Shown here: piece after piece, positions 18,841 through 27,414 of the stretch
Layout of the letters: each line of letters starts with the position of its first letter
Position numbering within the stretch: the first letter of the stretch is position 1
Origin: UBA11740 sp049273695
Lineage (GTDB): Bacteria; Acidobacteriota; Blastocatellia; Pyrinomonadales; Pyrinomonadaceae
DNA length: 64,000 nt
Assembly: GCA_049273695.1 (NCBI GenBank)
Contig: JBASRE010000042.1
Coordinates: 248,001 to 312,000, forward strand
Direction of reading: 5' to 3'
Position numbers and translations under genes: made by a program
The notes under the pieces: generated by a model
What the model was told of the DNA's origin: nothing
The model's input: only the letters and a program-made list of their open reading frames with translations
The model's database searches: none

Positions 18841-19193
18841 ATATTCAGTTGTCAACGCACGAATTGTAGAACTAAGGAGTTGCGCGTGCAACCAAACCGA
18901 TCTCATTAACACCTCGCTTAGCGAGGTGGTTAGGAGAGGGAGAATTCAGTCAGCCGTTTCAACGGGTTCAATGAAACCGTTGAAAACGCTTCAAGAAGAT
19001 CAAAGAGTTGCTCTGTTCACCTCGCTGAAGCGAGGTGTGAATGAGAGCGCGAGTCCTCTGGCCTTCAACTCCCGTATCACAACAGGCCCGCATTCTGACG
19101 CCATCCAAAGCGCCATCGCCGCTTCGCTCTGCCGGCGCACTCCAAAGTATAATCCTGCTGCTCTCCAAAAACCTGCTCAGGAGAAAGACTTTG
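18841..19193. repeat. Intergenic repeats upstream of the M28 peptidase
   Basis: There is no gene between the riboswitch and the ATG at 19194. It holds cacctcgcttagcgaggtgg (18908-18927), cacctcgctgaagcgaggtg (19018-19037) and the pair gccgtttcaacgg / gaaaccgttgaaaacg near 18952-18984. A half copy of the tttggagtgcg family ends at gcactccaaa (19101-19145). Only aggagaaag, before the start, is a clear gene signal. Confidence 0.75.
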
Positions 19194-20861
19194 ATGCTGC
19201 ATCGCCGTGCTGTTGCTGTCGCTCTGATTTCAACTCTGCTTTGCCTGCCGATCTTTGCTCAATCACAATCGGACAAAGAACTGCTCGAACGGATTCGCAA
19301 AGAAGCGATGACGAACTCGCAGATTATGAAGACGATGCACATGTTCTCCGACGTTTACGGTCCGCGGCTCACCGGCTCGCCGAATCACAAACGCTCGGCA
19401 GAGTGGGCGGTGAAGCAGATGACGGCATGGGGACTTTCGAACGGGCACCTGCACGCGTGGGATTTCAAACATCCGGGATGGCTGAACGAAAGATTATCCG
19501 CGCACATTGTCGCGCCGGTGAAAGATTCACTGGTGGCGGAAGCGTTGGCATGGACGCCGGGCACGCGCGGCGTCGTACGCGCGAATGCTTATCAGATGAT
19601 TCTGCCTGAGCGGCCCACGCAGGCTCAGTTGACGGCATTCTTCGAAACGCAGAAAGCGAAAGTGCGCGGACGCGTCGTGATGATCGGAAAGGCTGCGATC
19701 GTGCCGGTCAATATCAATCCGCCGGCGAAACGAATGACGGACGAGCAGGCGGAGCAGCGCTACGGTCCGAACGCCCGGCCGCAGCAATTTCCCGGACCGT
19801 CACCGTCGCCGTCGCCAACTTCGACGCCAGCGCCGGGAACGCCGCCGCCGCTAACTGGTAGACAAATTGACGAACAGGTCGATGCGTTCTTGAAAGCCAA
19901 CGCCGCACTGGTTCGGGTGAACGATGCCGGCCGCGAGCATGGACAGATTCGCGCTTTCAATAACCGGACGTTTGATGTGAAGAAAGCTATCCCGACGGTG
20001 GTAATGCGAAACGAGGATTACGGTCGCATCACGCGCCTCATCGCCGATATCAGGCCGGTCACTCTGGAGTTCAACATCGTCAACCGCGTGTATCCCGAAG
20101 GCAAGACTTCCTACAACGCGATTGCTGAGATCCCGGGCACCGACAAAGCCGACGAAGTGATCATGCTCGGCGGCCATTTGGATTCATGGCACGCGGCGAC
20201 CGGCGCCACCGACAACGCGATCGGCTGCGCCATCATGATGGAAGCGGCACGCATTCTGAAGACGCTCGGCGTACGACCGCGTCGCACGATTCGCGTCGCA
20301 TTGTGGAGCGGTGAAGAGCAAGGGTTGTTGGGCTCGCAGGCTTATGTGAAAGACACCTTCGGAGCTTTTGAAAACCCCAAACCCGCTTTCGAGAAATTCG
20401 GCGGCTACTTCAACCTTGACACCGGCACCGGCCGCATTCGCGGTGCGGGTGTGTTCGGGCCGTCAGAAGGCGCGAGCATCCTGCGCGAGATTCTGAAGCC
20501 GTTCAAAGAAGTGGGCGTGGTTGGCGCGATCGCATCGCGCAGCCGCAGCCTGGGCGGATCGGACAACACGTCATTCAGCAATGCGGGCTTGCCAGGCATC
20601 GGTCTCGGAGTGGATCCGATCGAGTACAACTCGCACACCTGGCACACGAATCTCGACACCTACGAACGGATCATCGAAGACGATGTGAAGAAAAACGCCG
20701 CGACGATCGCGTGGGCGGTTTATCAACTTGCGATGCGCGATGAACTGTTGCCGCGATTTAAGACAGAAGATATGCCGCGGCCGCCACGCGCAACCGCGAC
20801 TCCTGAGCCGACCCCATCGCCAACGCCCAGGCCTCGGTCAACACCAAGACGGCGTGTATAA
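19194..20861 (+). CDS. Secreted M28 family zinc aminopeptidase
   Basis: A 555-residue exported peptidase. The ATG at 19194 follows AGGAG and opens a signal peptide (MLHRRAVAVALISTLLCLPI). The M28 metal and catalytic sites are complete: GGHLDSWHAATGATDNA (His, Asp), LWSGEEQGLLGSQ (Glu pair), NLDTGTGR (Asp) and SHTWHTNLDT (His). A protease-associated-like region precedes the catalytic domain. Two proline-rich stretches stand out, near residues 203-220 (PSPSPSPTSTPAPGTPPP) and at the extreme C-terminus (TPEPTPSPTPRPRS). They look like linkers or surface tethers. It heads a run of three same-strand genes. Confidence 0.93.
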   Translation: MLHRRAVAVALISTLLCLPIFAQSQSDKELLERIRKEAMTNSQIMKTMHMFSDVYGPRLTGSPNHKRSAEWAVKQMTAWGLSNGHLHAWDFKHPGWLNERLSAHIVAPVKDSLVAEALAWTPGTRGVVRANAYQMILPERPTQAQLTAFFETQKAKVRGRVVMIGKAAIVPVNINPPAKRMTDEQAEQRYGPNARPQQFPGPSPSPSPTSTPAPGTPPPLTGRQIDEQVDAFLKANAALVRVNDAGREHGQIRAFNNRTFDVKKAIPTVVMRNEDYGRITRLIADIRPVTLEFNIVNRVYPEGKTSYNAIAEIPGTDKADEVIMLGGHLDSWHAATGATDNAIGCAIMMEAARILKTLGVRPRRTIRVALWSGEEQGLLGSQAYVKDTFGAFENPKPAFEKFGGYFNLDTGTGRIRGAGVFGPSEGASILREILKPFKEVGVVGAIASRSRSLGGSDNTSFSNAGLPGIGLGVDPIEYNSHTWHTNLDTYERIIEDDVKKNAATIAWAVYQLAMRDELLPRFKTEDMPRPPRATATPEPTPSPTPRPRSTPRRRV

Positions 20862-20882
20862 GATTTCTCCCGAAGGAGTTTC

Positions 20883-21428
20883 ATGCTTTTCCTCGCTGTT
20901 ATCGACTGGCACAAGCTGTTCGTTCCCACGGTTCATCCTTTAGAGATCGTTCTGCGCGGGTCAGTGATGTACCTGCTTATCCTCGCGCTGATGCGTTTGC
21001 TGCGGCGTGATCCCGGCGCCCTCAGCACTCCTGACCTTTTGGTTATCGTCCTGGTAGCAGATGCCGCGCAGAATGCCATGGCCAGCGAATACCATTCGCT
21101 GACTGAGGGCGTCATTCTGGTGGCGACGATCTTTGCCTGGAACTATGGTCTGGACTGGCTTGCATTTCGTTCTCGTTGGGTGCACAGCTTGCTCAATTCT
21201 CCTCCTTTGTTGCTGATCAAGAATGGCAGCGTTCAGCGTCGCAACTTACGCTCAGAATTGCTCCGCGAAAGTGATCTGGCCGAGCAACTTCGCCTGCAAG
21301 GCGTCGAGGACTTTGCAAAGGTTAAGCGGGCCTTTCTCGAACCGGATGGCCACCTGAGCGTAATTCGCTACCCCGATGAAGATGAGGACCGCCCTCCACC
21401 GAAGCAAAAGAAATCCACGATTGCCTGA
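20883..21428 (+). CDS. DUF421 (YetF-like) membrane protein
   Basis: A 181-residue membrane protein of the DUF421/YetF family. The N-terminal 95 residues form three helices with the family pattern EIVLRGSVMYLLILALMRLL and RDPGALSTPDLLVIVLVADA. The soluble C-terminal domain has the conserved LINSPPLLLIKNG-like run (LNSPPLLLIKNGSVQRRNLR) and the E-L-R-L-Q-G stretch LAEQLRLQGVEDFAKVKRA. The D/E- and P-rich tail is not typical. AGGAG lies at 20875-20879 before the start. Function of the family is unclear. Confidence 0.9.
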   Translation: MLFLAVIDWHKLFVPTVHPLEIVLRGSVMYLLILALMRLLRRDPGALSTPDLLVIVLVADAAQNAMASEYHSLTEGVILVATIFAWNYGLDWLAFRSRWVHSLLNSPPLLLIKNGSVQRRNLRSELLRESDLAEQLRLQGVEDFAKVKRAFLEPDGHLSVIRYPDEDEDRPPPKQKKSTIA

Positions 21429-21433
21429 TCACG

Positions 21434-22618
21434 ATGACGATAAATCGCCGCACCTTTCTCAAACGAAGCGCGATCGCCGTCGCAGGTGTTTCGCTGGCGC
21501 GCGCTCCGTTCATCACAGTCGGCGCTGCCCCGAAGAAAATCATTATCATCGGCGCTGGAATCGCCGGCCTCTCGGCGGGGTACGAACTGACGCAGCTCGG
21601 CCATCAGGTCACGATTCTTGAAGCGCGCGCGCGACCGGGTGGCCGCATTCAAACTCTGCGCGAACCTTTCGCTGACGGCTTGTACGCGGAAGCCGGCGCC
21701 GCACGTATTCCCGACAATCACGATTTGGTTTTGAAGTACGTGAAGCTCTTCGGACTTCCGCTCGAGCCGATGTACCCGTCGCAGTTGTCGGCATTGATTG
21801 CGGATGGCCGAGGCATGAAGCGCGTGAAGATCGGCAACTTCACCAAAGAGCTGGGCAAAACTTTTGGGAGCGAACTCGGCGGGGCGCCTGCGGGGTGGTC
21901 GAAGATAAAAGGCGGCAACGATCTCTTCCCCAAAGCCTTTGCTGAGCGGATGCCGAACAAGATTCATTACAACTCGCCGGTTGTCAAAATCGAGCAGGAC
22001 GAGACGAGCGCTCGCGCGATCGTCATGCAAAATGGGAAGGCAGAAATGCTGACTGCGGATCGCATCCTGTGCACCGTGCCGTTTTCGGTGCTGCGCAAGG
22101 TTCAGTTCCCCGCGAACTTTTCCGAGAAGAAGATCAAAGCAATCAACGATCTGGACTACGGCAACGTCGCGCGCGTTTACCTGCAAACGAAGAAGCGTTC
22201 GTGGGAAGAAGTTGGGTTGAGCGGATTCGGTCTGACGAAGGAGGGCGTCGAAGTGTGGCAGCCGACGTGGAACCAGCCGGGCCAGCGCGGCATAGTGATG
22301 ACTTACGCGCGGCCGGGCACCGCCGAACCGATTGCGGCGATGAAAGAGAGCGAGCGAATCAATTCGACTATCACGCAACTCGATTCGCTTTTGCCCGAGG
22401 TGCGCAAAAACTTCGAGACCGGCACGTCGAAGTGTTGGAACGAAGACGAATGGGCACGCGGCGCGTGGGCCTTTGCGGGAGTCGGCAGCTTGCTGCTGTT
22501 CGCTCAGCCGGAAGGACGAATTCACTTCGCCGGCGAGCACCTTTCGTTGTTGCCTTCATGGATGCAGGGGGCGCTGAATTCGAGTACGCAGGCCATCAAA
22601 CAAATCCACGAAGCCTGA
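21434..22618 (+). CDS. Flavin-containing amine oxidase (Tat-exported)
   Basis: A 394-residue FAD-dependent oxidoreductase of the monoamine oxidase class. The N-terminus has a twin-arginine signal (NRRTFLKRSAIAVAGVSLAR). The dinucleotide-binding fold is IIIIGAGIAGLSAGYELTQL, and GGRIQTLRE follows as in amine oxidases. The C-terminus (IHFAGEHLSLLPSWMQGALN) carries the second FAD contact. It starts 5 bases after the DUF421 stop, so the two are likely cotranscribed. The amine substrate is not evident; length is a little short for the family. Confidence 0.92.
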   Translation: MTINRRTFLKRSAIAVAGVSLARAPFITVGAAPKKIIIIGAGIAGLSAGYELTQLGHQVTILEARARPGGRIQTLREPFADGLYAEAGAARIPDNHDLVLKYVKLFGLPLEPMYPSQLSALIADGRGMKRVKIGNFTKELGKTFGSELGGAPAGWSKIKGGNDLFPKAFAERMPNKIHYNSPVVKIEQDETSARAIVMQNGKAEMLTADRILCTVPFSVLRKVQFPANFSEKKIKAINDLDYGNVARVYLQTKKRSWEEVGLSGFGLTKEGVEVWQPTWNQPGQRGIVMTYARPGTAEPIAAMKESERINSTITQLDSLLPEVRKNFETGTSKCWNEDEWARGAWAFAGVGSLLLFAQPEGRIHFAGEHLSLLPSWMQGALNSSTQAIKQIHEA

Positions 22619-22622
22619 TTCA

Positions 22623-22667
22623 GGTACGCACGCCTCTGGCGTGCAGCATGACAGAGGCATGCAAACC
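22623..22667. repeat. ggtacgc palindromic element, copy 1 (intergenic)
   Basis: It begins ggtacgcacgcctctggcgt and ends acagaggcatgcaaacc, with each half a small hairpin. The 3' end has lost the perfect gtacc. It lies between the amine oxidase stop and the convergent gene at 22672. Other copies are at 17862, 37885, 46313 and 57913. Confidence 0.8.
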
Positions 22668-22671
22668 GGAG

Positions 22672-23205
22672 CTAACGGAGAAGTTGGAGTGCGCGTTGAA
22701 GGTGCTTGTTAGCCTGTCGCCAGTGGATGGCCACGGTGTAGGGCAGGTTCGCGCGGAAGAACGAGTCGCTCGGCGTGACGTCGGTATTGGTCGATCGCAA
22801 TTCGGAAACGTGAACCACGCGCGGCTGATCCGCTTTTTCCCACCAGTACGCACCGTCGCGGTACGAAGCGAGCGCGTTGCGAATCTCTGATTTCAGTCGC
22901 CCCTGCGGCAATCGCGACGCGAGCTCTTCAACTTCGGCGCCAACTTCATTCAAGTTTCCCTTGAAAGTAGCGAACGGGACGCGAGCCAACTGGCGACCTT
23001 CCTCAAACTCTCCCAGCGAGCGATAAACGATTACATCGTCATGCAGCCGCTTCAGCAAAAGAATGGCCTGTGAAGCGACGACCTGGTTGGCAGTGACCTC
23101 TTCATTTATTTGATCGGCGACGCGATCTCGACGCGCGAAAGACTGGCCATGCGCCAGGGCGCAGGAAAAGCACAGAATGAGTAGGACAAGAGAGGGGCGG
23201 AGCAT
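22672..23205 (-). CDS. Secreted protein of unknown function
   Basis: A 177-residue protein with a signal peptide (MLRPSLVLLILCFSCALAHG) and a mainly helical mature part. I see RDRVADQINEEVTANQVVAS, then LPQGRLKSEIRNALASYRDG near the middle, and WRQANKHLQRALQLLR at the end. No cysteine pairs, metal sites or known motifs were found. It ends 5 bases past a ggtacgc repeat. Real gene status rests on the signal peptide and its length. Confidence 0.65.
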   Translation of the reverse strand: MLRPSLVLLILCFSCALAHGQSFARRDRVADQINEEVTANQVVASQAILLLKRLHDDVIVYRSLGEFEEGRQLARVPFATFKGNLNEVGAEVEELASRLPQGRLKSEIRNALASYRDGAYWWEKADQPRVVHVSELRSTNTDVTPSDSFFRANLPYTVAIHWRQANKHLQRALQLLR

Positions 23206-23207
23206 AA

Positions 23208-23273
23208 CTACCGCAAGTTGTTAACTTGCGTCGTGGTTGACGATTCAAAGCGCAAGTTATCAACTTGCGCTAC
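23208..23273. repeat. gcaagttgttaacttgc hairpin pair
   Basis: Two palindromes, gcaagttgttaacttgc (23213-23229) and gcaagttatcaacttgc (23252-23268), are separated by 22 bases. They lie between divergent genes, upstream of the DinB gene. There is no T-run, so this is a repeat rather than a terminator. Confidence 0.75.
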
Positions 23274-23352
23274 CTTCCCGTTGCATGACTTATAAAGTCG
23301 CAATATCATGCGCGTTCCGAACATCAACGACAGGACAGGGAGAGGTGTCACC

Positions 23353-23877
23353 ATGAGCCGTCCAAACGAAACTGAATACGCGTCGTTTTATCAAACTTAC
23401 GTATCCCACGCGACTGAAGAAGAAATCTTGCCGGCGATGCGTTCGCAGATCGACGCGCTTGATGTGTTGCTCGATCGCGTGCCGCCTGAGCGCGAAACCT
23501 ACGCTTATGCCGAAGGCAAGTGGACGATTCGCCAAATCGTCGGACACTTGATCGACGGTGAACGCGTCTTTGGTTATCGCGCAATGTGCATCGCGCGCGG
23601 CGAAACGCAGGACTTGCCGGGCTTTGACGAGAACGAATACATGCCGAACGCCCCTTACGAGCACGTTGAATTGGAGGATCTGCTGAGCGAGTTCCGTCTC
23701 GTGCGGCTTTCAAATATCGCCATGTTCCGAGCCCTGGATGAGACGGCGTGGACGCGGATGGGCATGGCCAATGGCGCGCCGGTGTCGGTGCGCGCCTTGG
23801 CCTATGTGATGGTGGGGCACGCGCGGCATCACATGGGCGTCTTGCGCGAGCGGTATCAGATTGGCGGGGCGAACTAA
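23353..23877 (+). CDS. DinB family protein (four-helix metal-binding)
   Basis: A 174-residue DinB/YfiT-like protein. The ATG at 23353 follows GGGAGAGG; an in-frame ATG at 23308 lacks such a site. The three histidine positions expected for the DinB metal site appear as QIVGHLIDGERV and VMVGHARHHMGVLRERY. The fold is the four-helix bundle used by some thiol transferases and DNA-damage-induced proteins. The function is not evident from neighbours. Confidence 0.88.
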   Translation: MSRPNETEYASFYQTYVSHATEEEILPAMRSQIDALDVLLDRVPPERETYAYAEGKWTIRQIVGHLIDGERVFGYRAMCIARGETQDLPGFDENEYMPNAPYEHVELEDLLSEFRLVRLSNIAMFRALDETAWTRMGMANGAPVSVRALAYVMVGHARHHMGVLRERYQIGGAN

Positions 23878-23904
23878 TCCGATGATTCCATTAGCGAGCA
23901 GGTC

Positions 23905-24000
23905 TTACTTTGCGTTTCTTTGCGGGCCTTTGCGTGAACTGTTGTTTTCGCAGCACGGATTTCACGCAAAGACGCAAAGACGCAAAGGTTCGCAAAGACA
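23905..24000. repeat. Repeat of gcaaagacgcaaag type at the M20 gene 5' end
   Basis: An inverted arrangement: tttgcgtttctttgcgggcc then ttcacgcaaagacgcaaaga, continuing to about 24000. These short octamer-like repeats are common between genes. Here they lie just before, or inside, the upstream part of the M20 reading frame and confuse the start. Confidence 0.7.
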
Positions 24001-24025
24001 AAACAGAACCTCACCTTTCTCGAGT

Positions 24026-25543
24026 GTGGGAAAAGCGGCGGTGCTCGTCATCTTGGCTGCGAGCCTGTCAGCCGGACAATCCTCAGTTCGCTATTATCGC
24101 CGTGCACACGAGCGACAGATTCTCGCCGAGTTCACTCGTCTCCTTTCCATCCCCAACGTCGCATCCGATCGGGTAAACATTCGACGGAGCGCGCAATTCA
24201 TCGTCGAGATGATGCGGCGGCGCGGGCTGAATCCGCGTCTGCTGGAAACGAAATCAAAAGAGTCGCCGCCGGCTGTCTACGGCGAATGGAAGATTCCGGG
24301 TGCGACGCAGACGATAGTTGTGTACGCGCACTACGATGGGCAGCCGGTCGATCCGAAAGCGTGGACCGCGTCGCCGCCATGGCAGCCGACCTGGCGCACC
24401 GCGGCTTTGGAAAAAGGAGGAAAGATCGCAACGCTGCCCGCGCGCGGCGAGATCAATCCGGAGTGGCGTTTGTATGCGCGCTCGGCTTCAGACGACAAAG
24501 CCGGCGTGATGGCAATCCTTACCGCGTTCGACGCTTTGAAAGCGAGCGGGCTCAAGCCTTCAGTCAACGTCAAATTCTTTTTTGAGGGCGAAGAAGAAGC
24601 CGGCTCACCGCATCTCGGCGAAATGCTCGACCTGCATCGAGACTTGCTTCAGGCTGACGCGTGGATCATTTGTGACGGGCCCGTGCATCAGTCGGGTCGC
24701 AAGCAGGTTGTCTTTGGCGTGCGCGGAGATGTGAACGTTGATGTGACTGTGTACGGCGCGAGGCGGCCTTTGCACAGCGGACATTACGGCAACTGGGCGC
24801 CGAATCCGGGTATGACGCTGGCGCGTCTACTCGCGACGATGAAAGATGAAAACGGGCGGGTGAAGATCGACGGCTGGTACGACGGCGTCGAACCGCTGGG
24901 AGAAGCCGAACGACGCGCGATTGCGGACGCGCCGGCTTACGACGATCAATTGCGGGCGCAGCTTGGGCTCGCAAAAACGGAAGGCAAAGGGAAGAGCCTG
25001 CTCGAATTGATCAACGAACCGTCAATGAACATCAACGGCATGAGCAGCGGCGACGTCGGCTCGCTGGCGCGGAATGTGATTCCCACAACGGCGAACGCCG
25101 TGCTCGATCTGCGATTGGTCAAAGGAAACGATCACCAGCGGCAGGTGCAACGCTTGATCGATCATATTCGGAAGGAAGGCTTCCACGTGATCGATCGCGA
25201 TCCGACGGAAGCGGAACGAAAACAGCACGCGCTGATTGCGAAAGTCTTTACTCGCAAAGGTGGCTATAACGCCGAACGGACGCGCATGGATCTGCCGATC
25301 TCAATTGCGGTCATCGAGGCCGTGCAATCAACTTCGAAAGATCCAATCGTACGGCTGCCGACCCTGGGCGGCAGTCTGCCCTTGTCGATCATCACCGATC
25401 ATCTGCGGACGATAACCATTACGGTGCCGATTGCGAACTACGACAACAATCAGCATGCTGAGAACGAGAACATTCGTTTGCAGAATCTTTGGGATGGAAT
25501 TGAAACTTGGGCGGCGGTGATGTTGATTAAGCCGAGGAATTGA
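24026..25543 (+). CDS. Exported M20/M25/M40 family dipeptidase
   Basis: A zinc peptidase of about 505 residues. The GTG at 24026 gives a clean signal peptide (GKAAVLVILAASLSAG); an ATG at 23882 would add 48 residues, most of them encoded by a gcaaag repeat. There is no clear Shine-Dalgarno at either, so the start is uncertain. The M20 sites are YAHYDGQPVDP (His, Asp), ARSASDDKAGVM (bridging Asp), FFFEGEEEAGSPH (catalytic Glu and metal Glu), ICDGPVHQ and a late His in NNQHAENENIR. The dimerisation domain lies between. It is a dipeptidase-like enzyme; the exact substrate is unknown. Confidence 0.9.
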   Translation: MGKAAVLVILAASLSAGQSSVRYYRRAHERQILAEFTRLLSIPNVASDRVNIRRSAQFIVEMMRRRGLNPRLLETKSKESPPAVYGEWKIPGATQTIVVYAHYDGQPVDPKAWTASPPWQPTWRTAALEKGGKIATLPARGEINPEWRLYARSASDDKAGVMAILTAFDALKASGLKPSVNVKFFFEGEEEAGSPHLGEMLDLHRDLLQADAWIICDGPVHQSGRKQVVFGVRGDVNVDVTVYGARRPLHSGHYGNWAPNPGMTLARLLATMKDENGRVKIDGWYDGVEPLGEAERRAIADAPAYDDQLRAQLGLAKTEGKGKSLLELINEPSMNINGMSSGDVGSLARNVIPTTANAVLDLRLVKGNDHQRQVQRLIDHIRKEGFHVIDRDPTEAERKQHALIAKVFTRKGGYNAERTRMDLPISIAVIEAVQSTSKDPIVRLPTLGGSLPLSIITDHLRTITITVPIANYDNNQHAENENIRLQNLWDGIETWAAVMLIKPRN

Positions 25544-25560
25544 TTTGGAGTGCGGCATTT
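25544..25560. repeat. tttggagtgcg element fragment (copy 3)
   Basis: The sequence tttggagtgcggcattt matches one end of the tttggagtgcg family and then stops. It lies 13 bases before the GTG of the next gene, right beside its AGGAG. Confidence 0.6.
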
Positions 25561-25572
25561 AAGGAGAGCAGA

Positions 25573-26001
25573 GTGAAGAAGCTCAAATCGCTTTCTAAAC
25601 TGCGTAAATCCGCGTTTATCTGCGGCTTCTTCATTCTTGCTGCCACGGGAAGCTCAGTCATGGCTCAAGGCGGTGGCAAGGCCGAACAAAACCGCATTGA
25701 ATTCAAGCCGGGCACAACCAGCACAACAATCAGCGGCACCGTGCGCAACGGCGAACAGGCCGAGTACGTTCTGTCGGCGCAACTAGGACAGCGTCTGACC
25801 ATCAAGCTGACCAACGTGCCGGCGAAATCATCTTGTTTTGATCTAAAAGGTCCGGACGGTTCCGATGTTGGTCTGGAATACGATTGCAACCGGAACTATT
25901 CCAGAGTGCTGCAGGCCACCGGTGATTTCTTCATCACGATCGCGCGTCCGTCGCAAGCGCGCGGCACGTCCAGGTACAGATTGACGGTAACTGTGAAGTG
26001 A
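25573..26001 (+). CDS. Secreted small PPC-like beta-sandwich protein
   Basis: A 142-residue protein starting at GTG 25573 after AAGGAG; the frame opens at 25540 but that part overlaps a repeat. The signal peptide is KSAFICGFFILAATGSSVMA. The mature domain (ISGTVRNGEQAEYVLSAQLG, then QRLTIKLTNVPAKSSCFDLK) resembles the pre-peptidase C-terminal-type beta sandwich found on exported enzymes. Two cysteines could pair. There is no catalytic motif. It is 30 bases from the M20 stop and may be cotranscribed with it. Confidence 0.7.
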   Translation: MKKLKSLSKLRKSAFICGFFILAATGSSVMAQGGGKAEQNRIEFKPGTTSTTISGTVRNGEQAEYVLSAQLGQRLTIKLTNVPAKSSCFDLKGPDGSDVGLEYDCNRNYSRVLQATGDFFITIARPSQARGTSRYRLTVTVK

Positions 26002-26008
26002 TTCCGAT

Positions 26009-26160
26009 TCACACCGTGGCTTTAGCCCGGTGCCAGGGAACGCTCAATGAATTTGGAAACCGTTTCAAACGGTTTCCATTACGCCTCCTGACGCAGCTCA
26101 CCGCGCTGAAGCGCGGTGTGAATGAGACGGCGGAACCTGCGGGCAGGATGCCCGCGCTCC
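26009..26160. repeat. Intergenic palindromes near acpS
   Basis: ggaaaccgtttcaaacggtttcc (26056-26078) and caccgcgctgaagcgcggtg (26099-26118) are repeats of the families seen at 1-110 and 18.9-19.04 kb. The stretch lies just past the stops of two convergent genes. No T-run follows, and no gene is present. Confidence 0.75.
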
Positions 26161-26165
26161 CAGGC

Positions 26166-26549
26166 CTAGTCTCCCTTCTCCAGAATCACTTCGGCAATCG
26201 CGTGTTCGGTGGTGTGCGCGATTGAGATGTGCGCGGTCGTAGCGCCGGACGCTTCGTAGAGTTCGCGTGCGCGGCCGTGAAAAGTAATCAAAGGCGCGCC
26301 CGACTCCTTCGCTGAAATCTCAACGTCCTGCCAGCTGATGCCGCCGCTCCACCCGGTTTGCAAAGCTTTCAGCGCGGCTTCTTTTGCCGCAAAGCGCGCG
26401 GCATAATGTTGCGCGGCCACCGCGCCGCGCGATTCGCAGTAGGCGCGCTCAGCGTCAGTAAAGACGCGTTCGGCAAAGCGCGGCGTGCGCGCGATGGTGT
26501 CGCGAACGCGGCTAACTTCGATGATGTCGATTCCGATGGAGACGATCAC
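26166..26549 (-). CDS. acpS: Holo-[acyl-carrier-protein] synthase
   Basis: A 127-residue phosphopantetheinyl transferase that activates acyl carrier protein. Hallmarks are VSIGIDIIEVSRVRD near the start (magnesium Asp), AARFAAKEAALKALQTGW (Glu and Lys of the second site) and a late HISIAHTTEHAIAEV. I take the GTG at 26549 as start because IVSIGIDI is the usual N-terminus; a TTG at 26573 would add 8 residues. Its 5' end overlaps the divergent pgeF-like gene, which is unusual. Confidence 0.93.
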   Translation of the reverse strand: MIVSIGIDIIEVSRVRDTIARTPRFAERVFTDAERAYCESRGAVAAQHYAARFAAKEAALKALQTGWSGGISWQDVEISAKESGAPLITFHGRARELYEASGATTAHISIAHTTEHAIAEVILEKGD

Positions 26550-27414
26550 AGGCGAGACAGATGTTAAGCGCAATGACGCCGCGCTCCAAGACGCCGGATT
26601 TTCGTGGCGCGAACGCGATGGCGTACAGGCGTTGGTTTGCGGGTCGTTGGAGCAGGACGGATTCGCGAATGCATTTTCAACCCGGCTCGGCGGCGTCAGC
26701 CCGATGCCGGAAAACTCGCTAAATCTTGCCGGCTTTAACGAAGACGCGGCGGAGAATATTTACGAGAACCGGCGGCGTTTTCTCAAACTACTTCCGGGCG
26801 AATGGACGTTGACGGGATGCTGGCAGGTACATGGCGCTGACGTACGCGTGGTGCGGACTGAAGCCGAAGCGCAGCCGACTCCGGGCGTGCTCGGCGAAGC
26901 TCAATACTGCGACGTTTTGGTGAGTAACGTGCCGCACGTTCTCGTAGGGGTGAAGACTGCGGACTGCGTACCGGTGTTGATTGGTGATCCGATTGCGGGT
27001 GCGTTCGCCGCGGTTCATGCTGGTTGGCGCGGCACAGTTGCGTCAATTGTCCGCCGCGCAATCGAACAGTTGCAAGAGCAGTACGGCGCTAAGCCCCGGA
27101 ACCTGCGCGCCGCGATTGGTCCGGCGGCGAATCTGTGCTGTTACGAAGTCGGCGCGGAAGTTATCGAGCAGTTCACCGATCGATTTCCGCAATCCCAGAA
27201 GCTGTTCGCGCCCACCCGCGACGGTCACGCGCGTATCGATCTGCAAACAGCCAACCGCGAGCAACTAGTTTCTGCCGGTATCGCGCCCGACAAGATTCAC
27301 GTCGCGCCGCTCTGCACGATGGAGCGCACTGATCTGTTCTTTTCTTATCGTCGCGAGAAGGTGGTTCACGGTCGGGTGGGGCGGCTGATGTCCGTTATCG
27401 GAAGATCACGGTGA
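26536..27414 (+). CDS. pgeF: Peptidoglycan editing factor family protein (PgeF/YfiH)
   Basis: A 292-residue protein of the multicopper polyphenol-oxidase-like YfiH family, which hydrolyses misincorporated peptidoglycan precursors. Key sites are CWQVHGADVRVVR, VGVKTADCVPVLIGD, AAVHAGWRGTVAS and AIGPAANLCCYEVG. The zinc ligands His, Cys and His are intact. The ATG at 26536 is favoured; earlier in-frame codons would overlap acpS further. The overlap with the acpS 5' end means the two divergent promoters must lie inside the opposite coding regions. Confidence 0.92.
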   Translation: METITGETDVKRNDAALQDAGFSWRERDGVQALVCGSLEQDGFANAFSTRLGGVSPMPENSLNLAGFNEDAAENIYENRRRFLKLLPGEWTLTGCWQVHGADVRVVRTEAEAQPTPGVLGEAQYCDVLVSNVPHVLVGVKTADCVPVLIGDPIAGAFAAVHAGWRGTVASIVRRAIEQLQEQYGAKPRNLRAAIGPAANLCCYEVGAEVIEQFTDRFPQSQKLFAPTRDGHARIDLQTANREQLVSAGIAPDKIHVAPLCTMERTDLFFSYRREKVVHGRVGRLMSVIGRSR

